Shown piece by piece: positions 32,602 to 42,892 of a stretch of 64,000 bases of DNA. The stretch is from Lycium barbarum (taxonomy: Eukaryota > Streptophyta > Magnoliopsida > Solanales > Solanaceae). Every line of letters starts with the position of its first letter. Position 1 is the stretch's first letter. A program made the position numbers and the translations under genes. The DNA is taken from assembly GCF_019175385.1 (NCBI RefSeq), contig NC_083339.1, positions 45,351,330-45,415,329 on the forward strand. The letters are read 5' to 3'. Under the pieces are notes generated by a model. The model was given only the letters and a program-made list of their open reading frames with translations. It searched no databases and was not told the DNA's origin.

Positions 32602-33393
32602 TTATCTGGGACTTAGCTTCCCTTTCTTACCAAATCTCATCACCCCTTTCATTGGTGACACTTTCAAGAACACCCAATCACCGACTTGAAATTCCAAGTC
32701 TCGTCGGCGGTTGTCCGCATAGGATTTTTGGCAACTTTGGGCTGTCAACAACCGATCTTGGATCACCTTGACTTTTTCTATCGCTTGTTGGATCAATTCA
32801 GGGCCCACTGATTGTGCTTCTCCTATTTCGAACCATCCGATTGGAGATCTACATTTCCTTCCATATAAAGCTTCATACGGAGCCATTTGGATACTGGAAT
32901 GGTAGCTATTATTGTATGTGAATTCGATTAGCGGCAAATGGTCATCCCAACTTCCACCAAATTCCAGCACGCATGCTCGTACCATGTCTTCCAAAGTCTG
33001 AATGGTACGCTCGTCTTGCCCATCGGTCTGTGGGTGGAATGTTGTGCTAATCTTCACTTGAGTGCCTAAACCTTCTTGGAAGGACTTCCAGAACTTAGCG
33101 GTAAACTGTGCTCCTCTGTCTGTGATAATAGATAATGGGATACCATGAAGGCGCACAATTGCTTTGAGATACAACTTTGCATAATCTTCGGCTGAGTATG
33201 TAGTCTTGACTGGGAGAAAATGGGCTGCTTTCGTCAATCTATCCACGATCACCCATATCGAATCATACTTGCCACGGGAACGAGGTAATCCCACGATAAA
33301 ATCCATGTTGATCACTTCCCACTTCCAAGTAGGTATTTCTATGGCTTGCAACAAGCCTCCTGGCTTTTGATGTTCAACTTTTATTTGTTTCAC
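32602..33393 (-). CDS. pol: Integrase core and C-terminus (B), 263 aa
   Basis: The full DDE triad is present: D31 (INMDFIVGLP), D92 (ITDRGAQF) and E128 (GQDERTIQ), with 35 residues between the last two. [16 protein letters not shown] and SYADNRRRDLEFQ follow. The segment ends at SPR, where a TAA replaces the next Tyr codon. The methionine start is internal; the zinc finger lies upstream past a frameshift. Confidence 0.9.
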   Translation of the reverse strand: MKQIKVEHQKPGGLLQAIEIPTWKWEVINMDFIVGLPRSRGKYDSIWVIVDRLTKAAHFLPVKTTYSAEDYAKLYLKAIVRLHGIPLSIITDRGAQFTAKFWKSFQEGLGTQVKISTTFHPQTDGQDERTIQTLEDMVRACVLEFGGSWDDHLPLIEFTYNNSYHSSIQMAPYEALYGRKCRSPIGWFEIGEAQSVGPELIQQAIEKVKVIQDRLLTAQSCQKSYADNRRRDLEFQVGDWVFLKVSPMKGVMRFGKKGKLSPR

Positions 33394-33522
33394 AATTTGG
33401 GCACTGTGCTACAAATTCTGCTACGTCCCTCTTCATGCCATCCCACCAATATACTAACTTGAGATCATGATACATTTTGGTTGCACCTGGGTGTATGGAA
33501 TACCGAGAACAATGTGCTTCTT

Positions 33523-34416
33523 CTAGAATTCGTCAGTGTAATTCCGCCACATTCGGCGCGCATAGACTGCCTCGTTATCTAAGAATTCCATCCATAAGGA
33601 CCTCAAATGAAGATTTCTCTTTTCCATAAGATGTGTCTCTATAACGACATAGTTGAGAATCTTCATTTGTCGTTCTTTCACTTCCATGTCCAAGGATGAA
33701 ATTGTGGGATCATTGATACTAATCCCCACATTACCCGAATTGATTACACGTACTCCAAGATTAGCTAATTGGTGGAGCTCATGAACTATCTCTTTCTTTT
33801 CCGGAGGGACTTCACATAAAGTGCCCATTGACCGGCGGCTAAGCGCATCAGCTACTACATTCTCTTTTCTGGGGTGGTACAAAATATTCACATCATAATC
33901 TTTTAACAATTCTAACCACCGCCTCTGCCATAGGTTCAACTCCTTTTGCTTGAAAATGTATTGGAGGCTCTTGTGATCCGTATAGATATCAACATGCACA
34001 CCATACAAATAATGCCTCCATATTTTTAGGGCATGAATAACCGCAGCCAATTCGAGATCATGAGTTGGATAATTCTTCTCATGTTTCCTTAATTGTCTCG
34101 AAGCATATGCAATAACCTTACAATGCTGCATCAATACGCATCCCAATCCGACACCGGAAGCGTCACAATACACCACGTAGCCATCTGGCCCTTCTGGAAG
34201 TGTTAAGATCAGTGCTGAGGTCAAGCGGCCATTCAACTCCTGGAAGCTGCGCTCACAAGCATCGCTCCATTGAAACTTTGCTGACTTCTGGGTTAGCTTC
34301 GTCAATGGGGCCGAAATAGACGAAAATCCCCCTACGAATCTTCGATAATAACCTACCAAACCCAGAAAATTACGAGCTTCTGTAGGCGTCGTGGGCCTTG
34401 GCCAAGTCTTCACCAC
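33523..34416 (-). CDS. pol: RT thumb and RNase H (B), 297 aa
   Basis: [12 protein letters not shown] (D85), [12 protein letters not shown] (E122), YTDHKSLQ (D147) and [10 protein letters not shown] (D190) form an intact RNase H tetrad. After about residue 243 a frameshift makes the rest of the frame nonsense relative to A. It follows the RT segment in the same frame, separated only by the TAG at 34426. Confidence 0.88.
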   Translation of the reverse strand: MVKTWPRPTTPTEARNFLGLVGYYRRFVGGFSSISAPLTKLTQKSAKFQWSDACERSFQELNGRLTSALILTLPEGPDGYVVYCDASGVGLGCVLMQHCKVIAYASRQLRKHEKNYPTHDLELAAVIHALKIWRHYLYGVHVDIYTDHKSLQYIFKQKELNLWQRRWLELLKDYDVNILYHPRKENVVADALSRRSMGTLCEVPPEKKEIVHELHQLANLGVRVINSGNVGISINDPTISSLDMEVKERQMKILNYVVIETHLMEKRNLHLRSLWMEFLDNEAVYARRMWRNYTDEF

Positions 34417-34425
34417 TTCAATTTT

Positions 34426-35043
34426 CTAAGTGTCAACTCGAATGCCGTCATTTGAAATAACATGGCCCAGAAATGTCACTGAATTTAGCCAAAAATCGCA
34501 CTTTGAAACCTTCGCATACAATTCTCGGGCTCGGAGAATGCCAAGTACAATTCGCAAGTGATCTGCATGTTCTGATTCTGTACGAGAATACACCAGAATA
34601 TCATCGATAAACACTATCACGAATAAATCCAAGAGTGGCCTGAATACATTGTTCATCAGATTCATAAACACGGCCGGAGCGTTAGTCAACCCAACCGACA
34701 TCACTCGGAACTCATAGTGGCCATATCTCGTTCGGAAAGCTGTTTTGGGAATATCAGATTCCCTAACTCTCACTTGATGACAACCCGACCTCATATCTAC
34801 TTTTGAAAACCACTTAGCACCTTGCAGCTGGTCAAATAAATCATCAATCCTCGGAAGAGGATATTTTTTCTTTATCGTCATTTTATTCAATTGCCTATAG
34901 TCGATACACATTCGTAGAGATCCGTCTTTCTTTCTTACAAACAAGACCGATGCTCCCCACAGTGATGAACTAGGCATAATAAACCCCTTTTCCAGCAAGT
35001 CTTTCAACTGCGCCTTTAGCTCTTTTAGTTCTGCCGGAGCCAT
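34426..35043 (-). CDS. pol: Reverse transcriptase core (B), 205 aa
   Basis: The segment contains [30 protein letters not shown] (D83), [10 protein letters not shown] and FIDDILVYS (D147, D148), then [15 protein letters not shown] and a TAG. A TGA directly before MAPAEL replaces an Arg codon found in A ([10 protein letters not shown]). Confidence 0.88.
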   Translation of the reverse strand: MAPAELKELKAQLKDLLEKGFIMPSSSLWGASVLFVRKKDGSLRMCIDYRQLNKMTIKKKYPLPRIDDLFDQLQGAKWFSKVDMRSGCHQVRVRESDIPKTAFRTRYGHYEFRVMSVGLTNAPAVFMNLMNNVFRPLLDLFVIVFIDDILVYSRTESEHADHLRIVLGILRARELYAKVSKCDFWLNSVTFLGHVISNDGIRVDT

Positions 35044-35205
35044 TCAATAAGGAGGAATAGAAATAGGCTTGGTGTCCGGCAACACGTCAATAGAAAAATC
35101 TATTTCTCGTTCTGGAGGAAGACCTGGAAGCTCATCAGGAAATACATCTGAGAATTCATTCACGACCGGAACTGATTGGAAAGTTGGCGGCTTTGCCTCG
35201 GTGTT

Positions 35206-35949
35206 CTAAACCCGAACTAAATGATAAATATATCCCTTGGCTATCATCTTCCTCGCTTTAAGGTAGGAAATAAACCTACCCTTCGGAGATGCTACGTTAC
35301 CCTTCCATTCAAGCACGGGCTCTCCCAGAAATTGGAATCGAACCACTTTCGTGTGGCAATCAACATTTGCATAACACGAAGCCAACCAATCCATACCCAC
35401 AATTACATCGAAATCTATCATTTTTAGCTCAATCAAATCAGCTTTGGTCTGACGATCACATATCAGGATGACACAATTTTTGTACACTTGCCTTGCTATC
35501 ACGGGATCACCAACCGGAGTGAGTACCTCAAAGGGTCTAATTGACTCGGGTTTCACCCCAATACAACCAACAACATATGGAGTAATATAAGAGAATGTAG
35601 AACCCGGATCTATCAATACATACACATCACGGGAGAATATAGACAATATACCTGTAACTACATCCAGAGAGGACTCGAGATCCTGTCGTCCGGCTAAAGC
35701 ATATACGCGGGGCTGAGTGGCACCTGAAGTAGATGTTGGCCCTCGGCCTGCTGTCATCTGGGAAGTCTGCCCTACCGGGCGTACTGATGAAGAACCAGCT
35801 GCTGAACCTGTAGGCTGAAGTCCCACTCTGCCACTCATCGACAGGAAATCTCTCATCATATTCCCCACTTGACCACAAGTGTAACAGGCATCCGAACCCT
35901 GATGACACTGTCCGGCATGTAATCTGCTGCATTGATTGCATCGCGGCAC
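35206..35949 (-). CDS. pol: Zinc knuckle remnant and protease (B), 247 aa
   Basis: The CCHC knuckle is degenerate: C22 and C25 remain, but the His is N30 and the last Cys is F35. The protease motif VLIDPGSTFSY keeps D114. [16 protein letters not shown] and [11 protein letters not shown] follow, then a stop. The apparent start at 35949 is a GTG and is not an initiation site; the upstream Gag is in another frame. Confidence 0.86.
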   Translation of the reverse strand: MPRCNQCSRLHAGQCHQGSDACYTCGQVGNMMRDFLSMSGRVGLQPTGSAAGSSSVRPVGQTSQMTAGRGPTSTSGATQPRVYALAGRQDLESSLDVVTGILSIFSRDVYVLIDPGSTFSYITPYVVGCIGVKPESIRPFEVLTPVGDPVIARQVYKNCVILICDRQTKADLIELKMIDFDVIVGMDWLASCYANVDCHTKVVRFQFLGEPVLEWKGNVASPKGRFISYLKARKMIAKGYIYHLVRV

Positions 35950-36086
35950 TGGGGTCTCCTCTGACTATAATCTTCCCTTAACTGGGAATCTGAAGCCCTC
36001 GAACTCTGGCTCTGTCTTGAACGGAAGGAGCGATCGAATCTCCTACCTGCGAATCGAGGAGGTGCACTCGTCACTGACTGGCCTGA

Positions 36087-37013
36087 TTACCCAGAATATG
36101 TCTGCCTTGATCCCCCTCTGTGATCACTGCTAGCTCTCATGGATCTGGCCCTCTTGCCTTGCCTTCTATCAATATCACGGTCACCCCTTTGTTGTTGTTG
36201 TCTCCCCTCCAAATTCTGAGCATGGGCCTGTATTCGGGAAATATCCATCCCGTCTTGCAAGGAAGCCGTCAAACAATCTCTAAACAAATGTGGCCCTAGG
36301 CCACTTACAAATCTATGCACCCGGTCTCCCTTGTCGGCCACCATAGCCAGGGCATACCTTGCCAAGGAATTAAATTGCATGCTATACTCCCGGGCACTCA
36401 TATTTCCTTGCCTCAGATTTAGAAACCTGTCCGCTCTAGCTCGACGGACCTCGGGTAGCAGGTAGTGACGAATAAAGGCATCTACGAACACTTGGCAAAC
36501 CGGAGGAGGCGCATTCTCTCCTCTTGATAATACCCAGTTGTTGTACCATAACACCGCCACATCCCGGAGTCTATAAGATGCCAACTCCATGGATTCGGTT
36601 TCGGAGGCATAGACAATCTTCAATGTCCTCAACATTTCATCAATAAAACCTTGAGGGTCTTCCTCCGGCATTGACCCGGAGAACTTCGGAGGATTTAAGC
36701 TCATAAAATCACGGGCTTTGGTACTTGCTGCCCAATCGCTTGAACCCACATTCTGTCGTTGCGCCTGTGCGGCAACCAATTGCGTCAATAACTGGATGGC
36801 CTCAGTCAATTGTTGACCCGAAGCAACTGGTGGAGGAATTGGAGCTGAGGCCCCTCCTTGGTCTTCCACATTAGGCGGGGTGGAAGAGGTATTAGACAGG
36901 ACCTCATTATGCGATTTGCCTTCATCTATGTTCATCGGAGGCTCTCTTTTTACCCGCCTCTTTGTCGTAGCCTTGCCCTTCTGGGCGGCTGTAGCCTTTC
37001 CCTTTGGCGGCTT
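36087..37013 (-). CDS. gag: Gag (B)
   Basis: The segment aligns with Gag of A and C from the KPPKGKATAAQKGK N-terminus, where the initiator codon has become AAG. It runs through LLTQLVAAQAQRQ, SLNPPKFSGSMPEED, ASYRLRDVAVLWYNNW and GDRVHRFVSGLGPH to a basic GKRARSM tail and a TAA. An upstream in-frame methionine at 37097 lies in the leader. The same frame continues after the TAA to about 35950. Confidence 0.85.
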   Translation of the reverse strand, partial: KPPKGKATAAQKGKATTKRRVKREPPMNIDEGKSHNEVLSNTSSTPPNVEDQGGASAPIPPPVASGQQLTEAIQLLTQLVAAQAQRQNVGSSDWAASTKARDFMSLNPPKFSGSMPEEDPQGFIDEMLRTLKIVYASETESMELASYRLRDVAVLWYNNWVLSRGENAPPPVCQVFVDAFIRHYLLPEVRRARADRFLNLRQGNMSAREYSMQFNSLARYALAMVADKGDRVHRFVSGLGPHLFRDCLTASLQDGMDISRIQAHAQNLEGRQQQQRGDRDIDRRQGKRARSMRASSDHRGGSRQTYSG

Positions 37014-37202
37014 TCTGAAATCATAAAACACTATTAGCGAGGATAAAATCTTAAACATGGATCTATCGCACGATCTCATGAGAAGAAGGATGGTCATTTT
37101 TCCTAAATGCCCTGTAGTCTCTTGTTTATTGATGTGGCGCGCTACGCACCATATACAAGACTCTACTAGACACGGCTCGTAGAAACTTCCCAGGACTGAA
37201 CC

Positions 37203-37214
37203 GCTCTAATACAA
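37203..37214 (-). other. PBS of B, mutated
   Basis: The reverse complement TTGTATTAGAGC differs at two positions from TGGTATCAGAGC. It lies 4 nt from the LTR at 37219. Confidence 0.8.
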
Positions 37215-37218
37215 CTTT

Positions 37219-39467
37219 TGTCACGACCCAGCTAGGGGCCGTGATGGGTACCCAAGGCTAACCACCAAGCACCACTCGTTCTGTCGCTCATTTAACTCAT
37301 TTAATGCTCTTTTTTTCATCTTTATACTCATAGCGTAAGAAATCATATTTCGTATGAAAACATAAGGTACTTTCATGTACATGTGCCGTTAGGCTATCAA
37401 AATAATATATATATATATATATATATATACAGTAGCGATCTCTTGAGACCATCTAACCCGCACCGCGTATCTATGAGCCTCTACTGGAGTGCTGAACATA
37501 GGGACGGGACAAGACCCCGTCGTGCCCAAAAATAAATATACATGGCTATATATATATATATATACACAAAAGAATAATCAAAAGCACCTCTGGGACAATG
37601 GAGGGCTTCCAATCAGCTGACAGCTACTACGGATCTGGATCGAGCTCTCCTCCCTGTCTACCTGTGGGCATGAACACAGCGTCCAAACAAAACGGACGTC
37701 AGTACGAACATTGTACTGAGTATGAGAGGCATAAACAACGAAATAAGACAATGATGTAAAGAAAACAAGTCATGTTGTCTTACTTATGCTCATCATCATA
37801 TCATATATGCATCATGTATAAACTGCCCGTCCATATCGGATCGGTGTGATAATCATAACATGAGCCTGCGTCCAGGCCTCCCGCGTCCCGGGTAACATCT
37901 CATGCCGCCCACTAGTGGTGTCTGCCCATGCCATCTGGCCATGGTGTATCGCATAGCTGCCCGTCTTGGCGGTGACTGCCCGGCCAAATAGGCGCGGTGT
38001 AATAGTAATATCATCACAATATTCTTAACTTATCATAATACATGCATAAGGCTCAAGATCAACCATATTTTATCGGGGTGACGTAAGGTCGTGATCCCCC
38101 GATTGCATTATGGAGCAATCATTGACATTCTGCCTCACCTTGAAAGGATTAGCATATAAGGTGAGTGTAAGCAATAAATAACATCATTAGAATCATTATA
38201 CTTTAACTCATTACCTTGTGTAGCTAATTATAGACATAGGCTCATATCTTTCGGGACTTAAGAAGTTCATGGACAAGAAAGAAAGTACACCACAGGATTC
38301 ATGCCATTAGAAAGAAAGGACTAGCCTCACATACCTTTGATGTTTAACTAAGCTATCATTCGCTTGTTCTCCTTTGATATCACGTCTCTACCTTCAAGAG
38401 GGAATTCGTACTAACGTTAGTTAATCGACTATAAAAAACGTGCTACCATTTCTAGAGGAAATTGGGCAGCACTTCCCTTATTTATACTACTTTTCCCGTG
38501 TTCTATATCAACTCCCAAACGCTGACAACAATATTCACAATATCACAATCAACAATCATCGTTTATATACATTGACAACAATCCACCATTCCTTTTCAAT
38601 TTCTCCACATTCATAGTTGTAGCTTACTATCGCGTTTTGTCATGTGTAATACTTATTTCATGGTCTAAGCGTCATTTATAACGTATTCATGATTTCAACA
38701 CATCAACATTCATGATTCCATTCAACTACCATTCAACCATGACACTATTCACTCATTTATGACCCATTTGCTATACTTTTCTACAATTCGGGTATCTTAA
38801 CCTTTCAACACCTTAAACAACATAAGATAGTCATGAAACGTACCTTGGATGATGGTTGAACAAGCCTTGAGTGGAGTTCCTCCTCTAGCACCAAAACCCT
38901 AATTCACTTCTTTTGGGTTTTCTTGAGAAAGATAAACTTTAGTGTGATTCTTACACTTGATTTTGTGGGTTTCATGTAGTTGATCACTAATTTCCTTTGG
39001 TTTTCTTGTGATGAAGAGTAGAGAGTATTCTAGGAGTTTCTAGAGAGAAATATCGTGAAGGTGAAAAGATTTGAATGAGCTTGGGTCTCTTTTTAATGAC
39101 TTAAAATCTAATCCGGAATGAACAATGACTGAAGTGTACAGTGGTCGTAAACCCACTTTACGGGCCGTATTATGGTTTACGGTCCGTCCTCCGTGATCGT
39201 ATTTAAACATAACAGAACCAGAAAGGTTTGCTAGAGTCGTGGTGGTTTACGGGCCGTATTTCGATTTACGGTTCGTATTCTGGGTCGTATTTAACCATTT
39301 AGACATTTGGCAGAAAGTTGAAATTTTTGAAAGGTTGGAGGACGATAGCAGTTTACGGTCCGTAAATCACTTTACGGGCCCGTATTCCACTTTACGACCA
39401 ACTGGGTCAAAGTGCAAACCTGCAACTTTTCACTGTACGTTCACGGGGAAATTTCCGAGGTGTAACA
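37219..39467 (-). mobile_element. 5' LTR of B (2249 bp)
   Basis: This is a complete LTR from TGTCACGACC to GTGTAACA. Minus-strand module order is TTTACGG palindromes (39405-39143), TATAAATA (38486-38479) and purine-rich GTGCTGCCC. CTCACCTT/AAGGTGAG (about 38164-38134), GTGACGTAAGGTC (about 38090), GC repeats (37893-37867) and TCAGTAC/GTACTGA near 37699-37719 follow. No gene is seen. Confidence 0.9.
37405..37429. repeat. (AT)n microsatellite in the B 5' LTR
   Basis: About 12 AT dinucleotides. The other B LTR has only about 6 at 30799-30811. Confidence 0.9.
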
Positions 39468-39472
39468 CATTT
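39468..39472. repeat. Target site duplication of B, right (CATTT)
   Basis: This is the second copy of CATTT, directly followed by the continuation of the C LTR. Confidence 0.92.
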
Positions 39473-39860
39473 ATGGAGTTTCATAAGCATTCTTCCTCAC
39501 CTAGACGGAATTAGCATATAAGGTGAGTGTAGCACAAAGAACGACATCAATTAATCATAATTAGGGTCATTAGCTTGTAGGAGCAGAAATATCATGAACT
39601 TTAGGATCTTTAGACTTAAGCTCATCATCATCATTGTCATACTCATAACATATCTCTTATCTTTATCTCATATGAGGCTCTTCGTGGACATAGACTCATA
39701 ATTTCCAGAATGTAAGAAGCTCATGGAGAATAAGGGAAAAATCATGTCATAAGATTCATGCCTTAGAAACGAAGGGCTTAGCCTCACATACCTTTTCGTT
39801 TAACTACTCTATCACTTGAACGTTCCTCTCCAATATTCACGTTTCTACCTCACATACAAA
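39473..39860 (-). mobile_element. 5' LTR of C, middle piece
   Basis: The piece continues the C LTR after B, with a CTCACCT/AGGTGAG inverted repeat (39496-39527) matching B near 38134-38164. It ends abruptly at G sequence. About 500 bp of C LTR expected before 49208 is missing. Confidence 0.78.
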
Positions 39861-40776
39861 GTGACCCGACCCGAATTTGACCCTTATATAAAGGGTAATA
39901 ACCCCCTTTTTTCATCAGATTTTCCTAGAAAATTCCAGAAATTGGTAGAGGGAAAGTGAGGGAATCAAAAGTGAGCAATTTTTAAGTCGCGAAGTAGTGG
40001 TCTAGGTCCGGGTAACGCAAGGTTGTGATTCTAGTATTGTTTTGCGGTGGAATTTAGCGTGGATATTAAGGATATTTCTGTATTAACAAGAAAAAAGGTA
40101 TGAATCTTTCTCTTTTGGTAATATTTAAGGCTTATTTACGGAGATAAAGTCGCTAAATAATTGTATAATGGGTTGATTAGTTATGGAAGTTGGAAAAACA
40201 GCGTGTGGGCTGTTCTATGGAATACTTTGGTGTTGGAAATGATGTTATGGATGTTGGTATTGTTATTGTCGTTGTTGGTTGTTGAATTGAGAATTCGAGC
40301 TAGGATAAAATGCTACAGTGACCCGACCCGAATTTTACCCTTATATAAAGGGTAATAACCCCTTTTTTTCATCAGATTTTCCTAGAAAATTCCAGAAATT
40401 GGAAGAGAGAAAGTGAGGGAATCAAAAGTGAGCAATTTTTAAGTCGCGAAGTAGTGGTCTAGGTCTAGGTAACGCATGGTTGTGATTCTAGTATTGTTTT
40501 GCGGTGGAATTTAGCGTGGATATTGACGATATTGCTGTATTAACAAGAAAAAAGGTATGAATCTTTCTCTTTTGGTATTATTTAAGGCTAATTTACGGAG
40601 ATAAAGTCGCTAAATAATTGTATAATGGGTTGATTAGTTATGGAAGTTGGAAAACAGCGTGTGGGTTGTTCTATGGAATACTTTGGTGTTGGAAATGATG
40701 TTATGGATGTTGGTATTGTTATTATTGTTGTTAGTTGTTGAATTGAGAATTCGGGCTAGGCATATAAATAGGGAAA
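39861..40776. repeat. 458-bp tandem duplication in the G 5' LTR
   Basis: GTGACCCGACCCGAATTT starts at 39861 and again at 40319. Copy 1 stops at GCTAGGATAAAATGCTACA, before the TATA box, so only copy 2 leads into a promoter. The 3' LTR has a single copy. Confidence 0.88.
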
Positions 40777-42332
40777 ATGCTGCCCGATTTTCGGCAAAAT
40801 ATAGAATAGTTTGATTTGAAACTTGGAACAAGTGTGCGATAAAGAGGCTAACATTAGTGTAAATCCTCTTAAATGTAGACTTGTGAGCTCGGACGAATAA
40901 ACGTAGCTAATAGGAGGTCGAACAGGTATGTTAAGGCTCGTCCCTTTCTTTCAGAGGCATGATTCATATGTTATGACTTCATAAATGTTTCCATGTCTTC
41001 CTTATTTTCAAAAGTTAGATGTTTATGACTCCAAGGCATAATTCCTTTCCTAATAATTCATAATGTTTTTCCAAAATTCTCATATTTTCCAAACCAAAGG
41101 TTGTGATTATGTGAGCTCTTATGATAACAACGATGCATATATTTTTCAATGACAACGATGATGTCAAAAATGAGAATATTATTATGACAAATATGATGAG
41201 AACGATTTTTTGTTTAAAGGTTCCAAGTTTATGATTTCGATGACGATATGAGAATATTGAGCTATCTTTTGACCTTTCTTAATTTTATTCGTTGTTGTTG
41301 GCCTCACCTTAAAATAATTGTTCCTTCAAGGTGAGATAGAGCGATGATTATTCCATAATATAATCGGAGGGTACTGACCTTACGTCACTCCAATGTATTT
41401 ATAGCTTTTCTTGGGCTCTCACACATGCTGCTTATATGATATATGTATATGTATATTGGAAATATGGGAAAAGGGGCTAGGCGCTATAGACGCATGGCCA
41501 CCTTTTCAGCTGGTACCATATCACATGTTATCATCCTGGACACGGGATGCCCGGACGCGGGACATATGTGGTTACATGAATTGGAGCTGACGTTCCTCGA
41601 CAATATGATATGTTCTATTTTCTGTATACATGAACAAGAAATGTTTTTCAAAGAAAGCTAAGCGTGCATGGCATCCGCCCTAAGAGGCACTCATATGTAC
41701 AGGTTACTATTTTATCTTATGATATGCTCTATATTTCCATTCTGTTATTATTCATACTTTACATCCCTTACTATGTTATTATTCATACCTTACATACTCG
41801 GTACATTACTCTTACTGACGTCCCTTCTTGTGGATGCTGCGTTCATGCCTACAGGATCAGGTAGACAGTCGGACGATCATTCGCAATAGGACCTCCCCTC
41901 TGCAGCAGTCAGTACGCTCCATCGATCCGGAGCTACAGCCCTTTTGGTATGCTATTCGGTTACGTACATATATGGGTATGGCAGGGCCTTGTCCTGTCAT
42001 TTCTAAAGTTTGTACTCCATAGAGGTTTTTAGACAGTGATATGTAGTCGTGATGTTATGCAGCCTCATCGGCGTTTATTTTGTTGTACAGTATATATATT
42101 TAGCGGCCAAATCGGCTTGCACTGTTACTCTCAGTGTTTATGTTTATATGTATGCGTTGGCCGTGAGTTCCCGGTACGGTGTCTTTTGAGTTGATATTTC
42201 GGGAGACAGTATAGCTCAGTTGTAGATTGTATATAGGCCCAGGATAGTCAGTGAGATGTAAATGCAAGCACAGGAGTGTTTGGCCAGTAGTGGTCGGGCA
42301 TTTGTTACGACCCATCGGTTTGGGTCGTGACA
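39861..42332 (+). mobile_element. 5' LTR of G, left-truncated
   Basis: Relative to the 3' LTR, the first ~450 bp (TGTTACACC to the GCTACAG cluster) are missing, and a 458-bp stretch is tandemly duplicated at the left. The TATA box is TATAAATA (40763-40770) with hairpin GCTGCCCGATTTTCGGC (40779-40795). Then come donor-like AGGTATGT (40924-40931), CTCACCTT/AAGGTGAG (41303-41335), GACCTTACGTCAC (41376-41388), CCCGGACGCGGG (41550-41561) and the GTAC module (41786-41855). It ends GTCGTGACA. Confidence 0.85.
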
Positions 42333-42336
42333 AAAG

Positions 42337-42348
42337 TGGTATCAGAGC
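42337..42348 (+). other. PBS of G
   Basis: TGGTATCAGAGC is a perfect initiator-Met-tRNA type PBS, 5 nt after the LTR end at 42332. Confidence 0.9.
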
Positions 42349-42553
42349 AGTTCGTCCTAGGGATTGTCTATAGATCGTGTCGGTAGAGTCCTGTTTATGG
42401 ATATGAAGCCGGCCACACTTATAAACAGGAGGCTGCAGGGCATCTAAGAATCATTGACTTTTCCTTCTATCTTAGATCGTGCGATAGAGCCAGAGTCTAG
42501 GAAATATCGCTTTTGACCTATTTTTCCTATAGGAAGGTGCAGACTAACGAAAG

Positions 42554-42892
42554 ATGAAGAGATCAGCCTCGGACAGTGGAGGTGTTAAGAAGACCCCCAG
42601 ATCAGATCTTGGACCCCAGGCTCCAGGACTGAATCGGAGGAGCCTCAGTTATTCTATTGAGACTGATCCTTCGGAGGACCCAGCGACGATTCCTCCAGAG
42701 TTTTTGTCTTCCAGGGAGGAGGACCCCCCTGAGGGCAGTTATGACACAGATCCGTCCGAGTATTCGACTGGGACACCGGAGGAGGAGATTTCCGAGGCCG
42801 TACTAGCTACTCTTATGGTAGAGCACTACGTCAGACCAGCCTCCCCGGTGAGTGTTAGGAATACTCTAGCCCTCTATCCTGGCCGTCGGTAA
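42554..42892 (+). CDS. Small acidic, Pro-rich ORF of G, frameshifted
   Basis: This 112-aa frame starts at an ATG (MKRSASDSGG) about 220 nt after the LTR. It contains RRSLSYSIETDPSEDPA, PPEF and AEHY-like motifs (VEHYVRPAS), with many Asp, Glu, Pro and Ser residues and no zinc knuckle or known domain. K has the same ORF in longer form (164 codons). A 1-nt deletion near 42862 in G shifts the frame, and similarity to K continues beyond it in another frame. It occupies the Gag position, but I cannot assign it to Gag. Function unknown. Confidence 0.6.
   Translation: MKRSASDSGGVKKTPRSDLGPQAPGLNRRSLSYSIETDPSEDPATIPPEFLSSREEDPPEGSYDTDPSEYSTGTPEEEISEAVLATLMVEHYVRPASPVSVRNTLALYPGRR

Larger units (their letters stand above)
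32231..37013 (-). pseudogene. gag-pol: gag-pol polyprotein of B, broken
   Basis: The segment is homologous end to end with A. The expected Gag ATG (near 37013) reads AAG. Further lesions are a TAA at 36087, a frameshift near 35950, a stop at 35206, a TGA before MAPAEL at 35044, a TAG at 34426, a frameshift near 33660, a TAA at 32602 (Tyr codon in SPRYIG) and a TAG at 32314 (Trp in the chromodomain-like tail). Catalytic residues of protease, RT, RNase H and integrase all survive in separate open segments, but the CCHC knuckle is lost. Confidence 0.9.
30612..39467 (-). mobile_element. Complete Tekay-type retrotransposon B (8856 bp, TSD CATTT)
   Basis: The element has its 3' LTR at 30612-32026, PPT, gag-pol remnant, PBS (37203-37214) and 5' LTR at 37219-39467. 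Both outer edges carry TGTCACGACC or TGTAACA and a perfect 5-bp TSD, so its borders are certain. The 3' LTR is 834 bp shorter than the 5' LTR (2249 bp) through one internal deletion near 31006. It inserted into the 5' LTR of C. Confidence 0.93.

Noticed and set aside
42337..42348. tRNA gene at the PBS
   Set aside because: Only the 12-nt complement of a tRNA 3' end is present. No cloverleaf or A/B boxes flank it.
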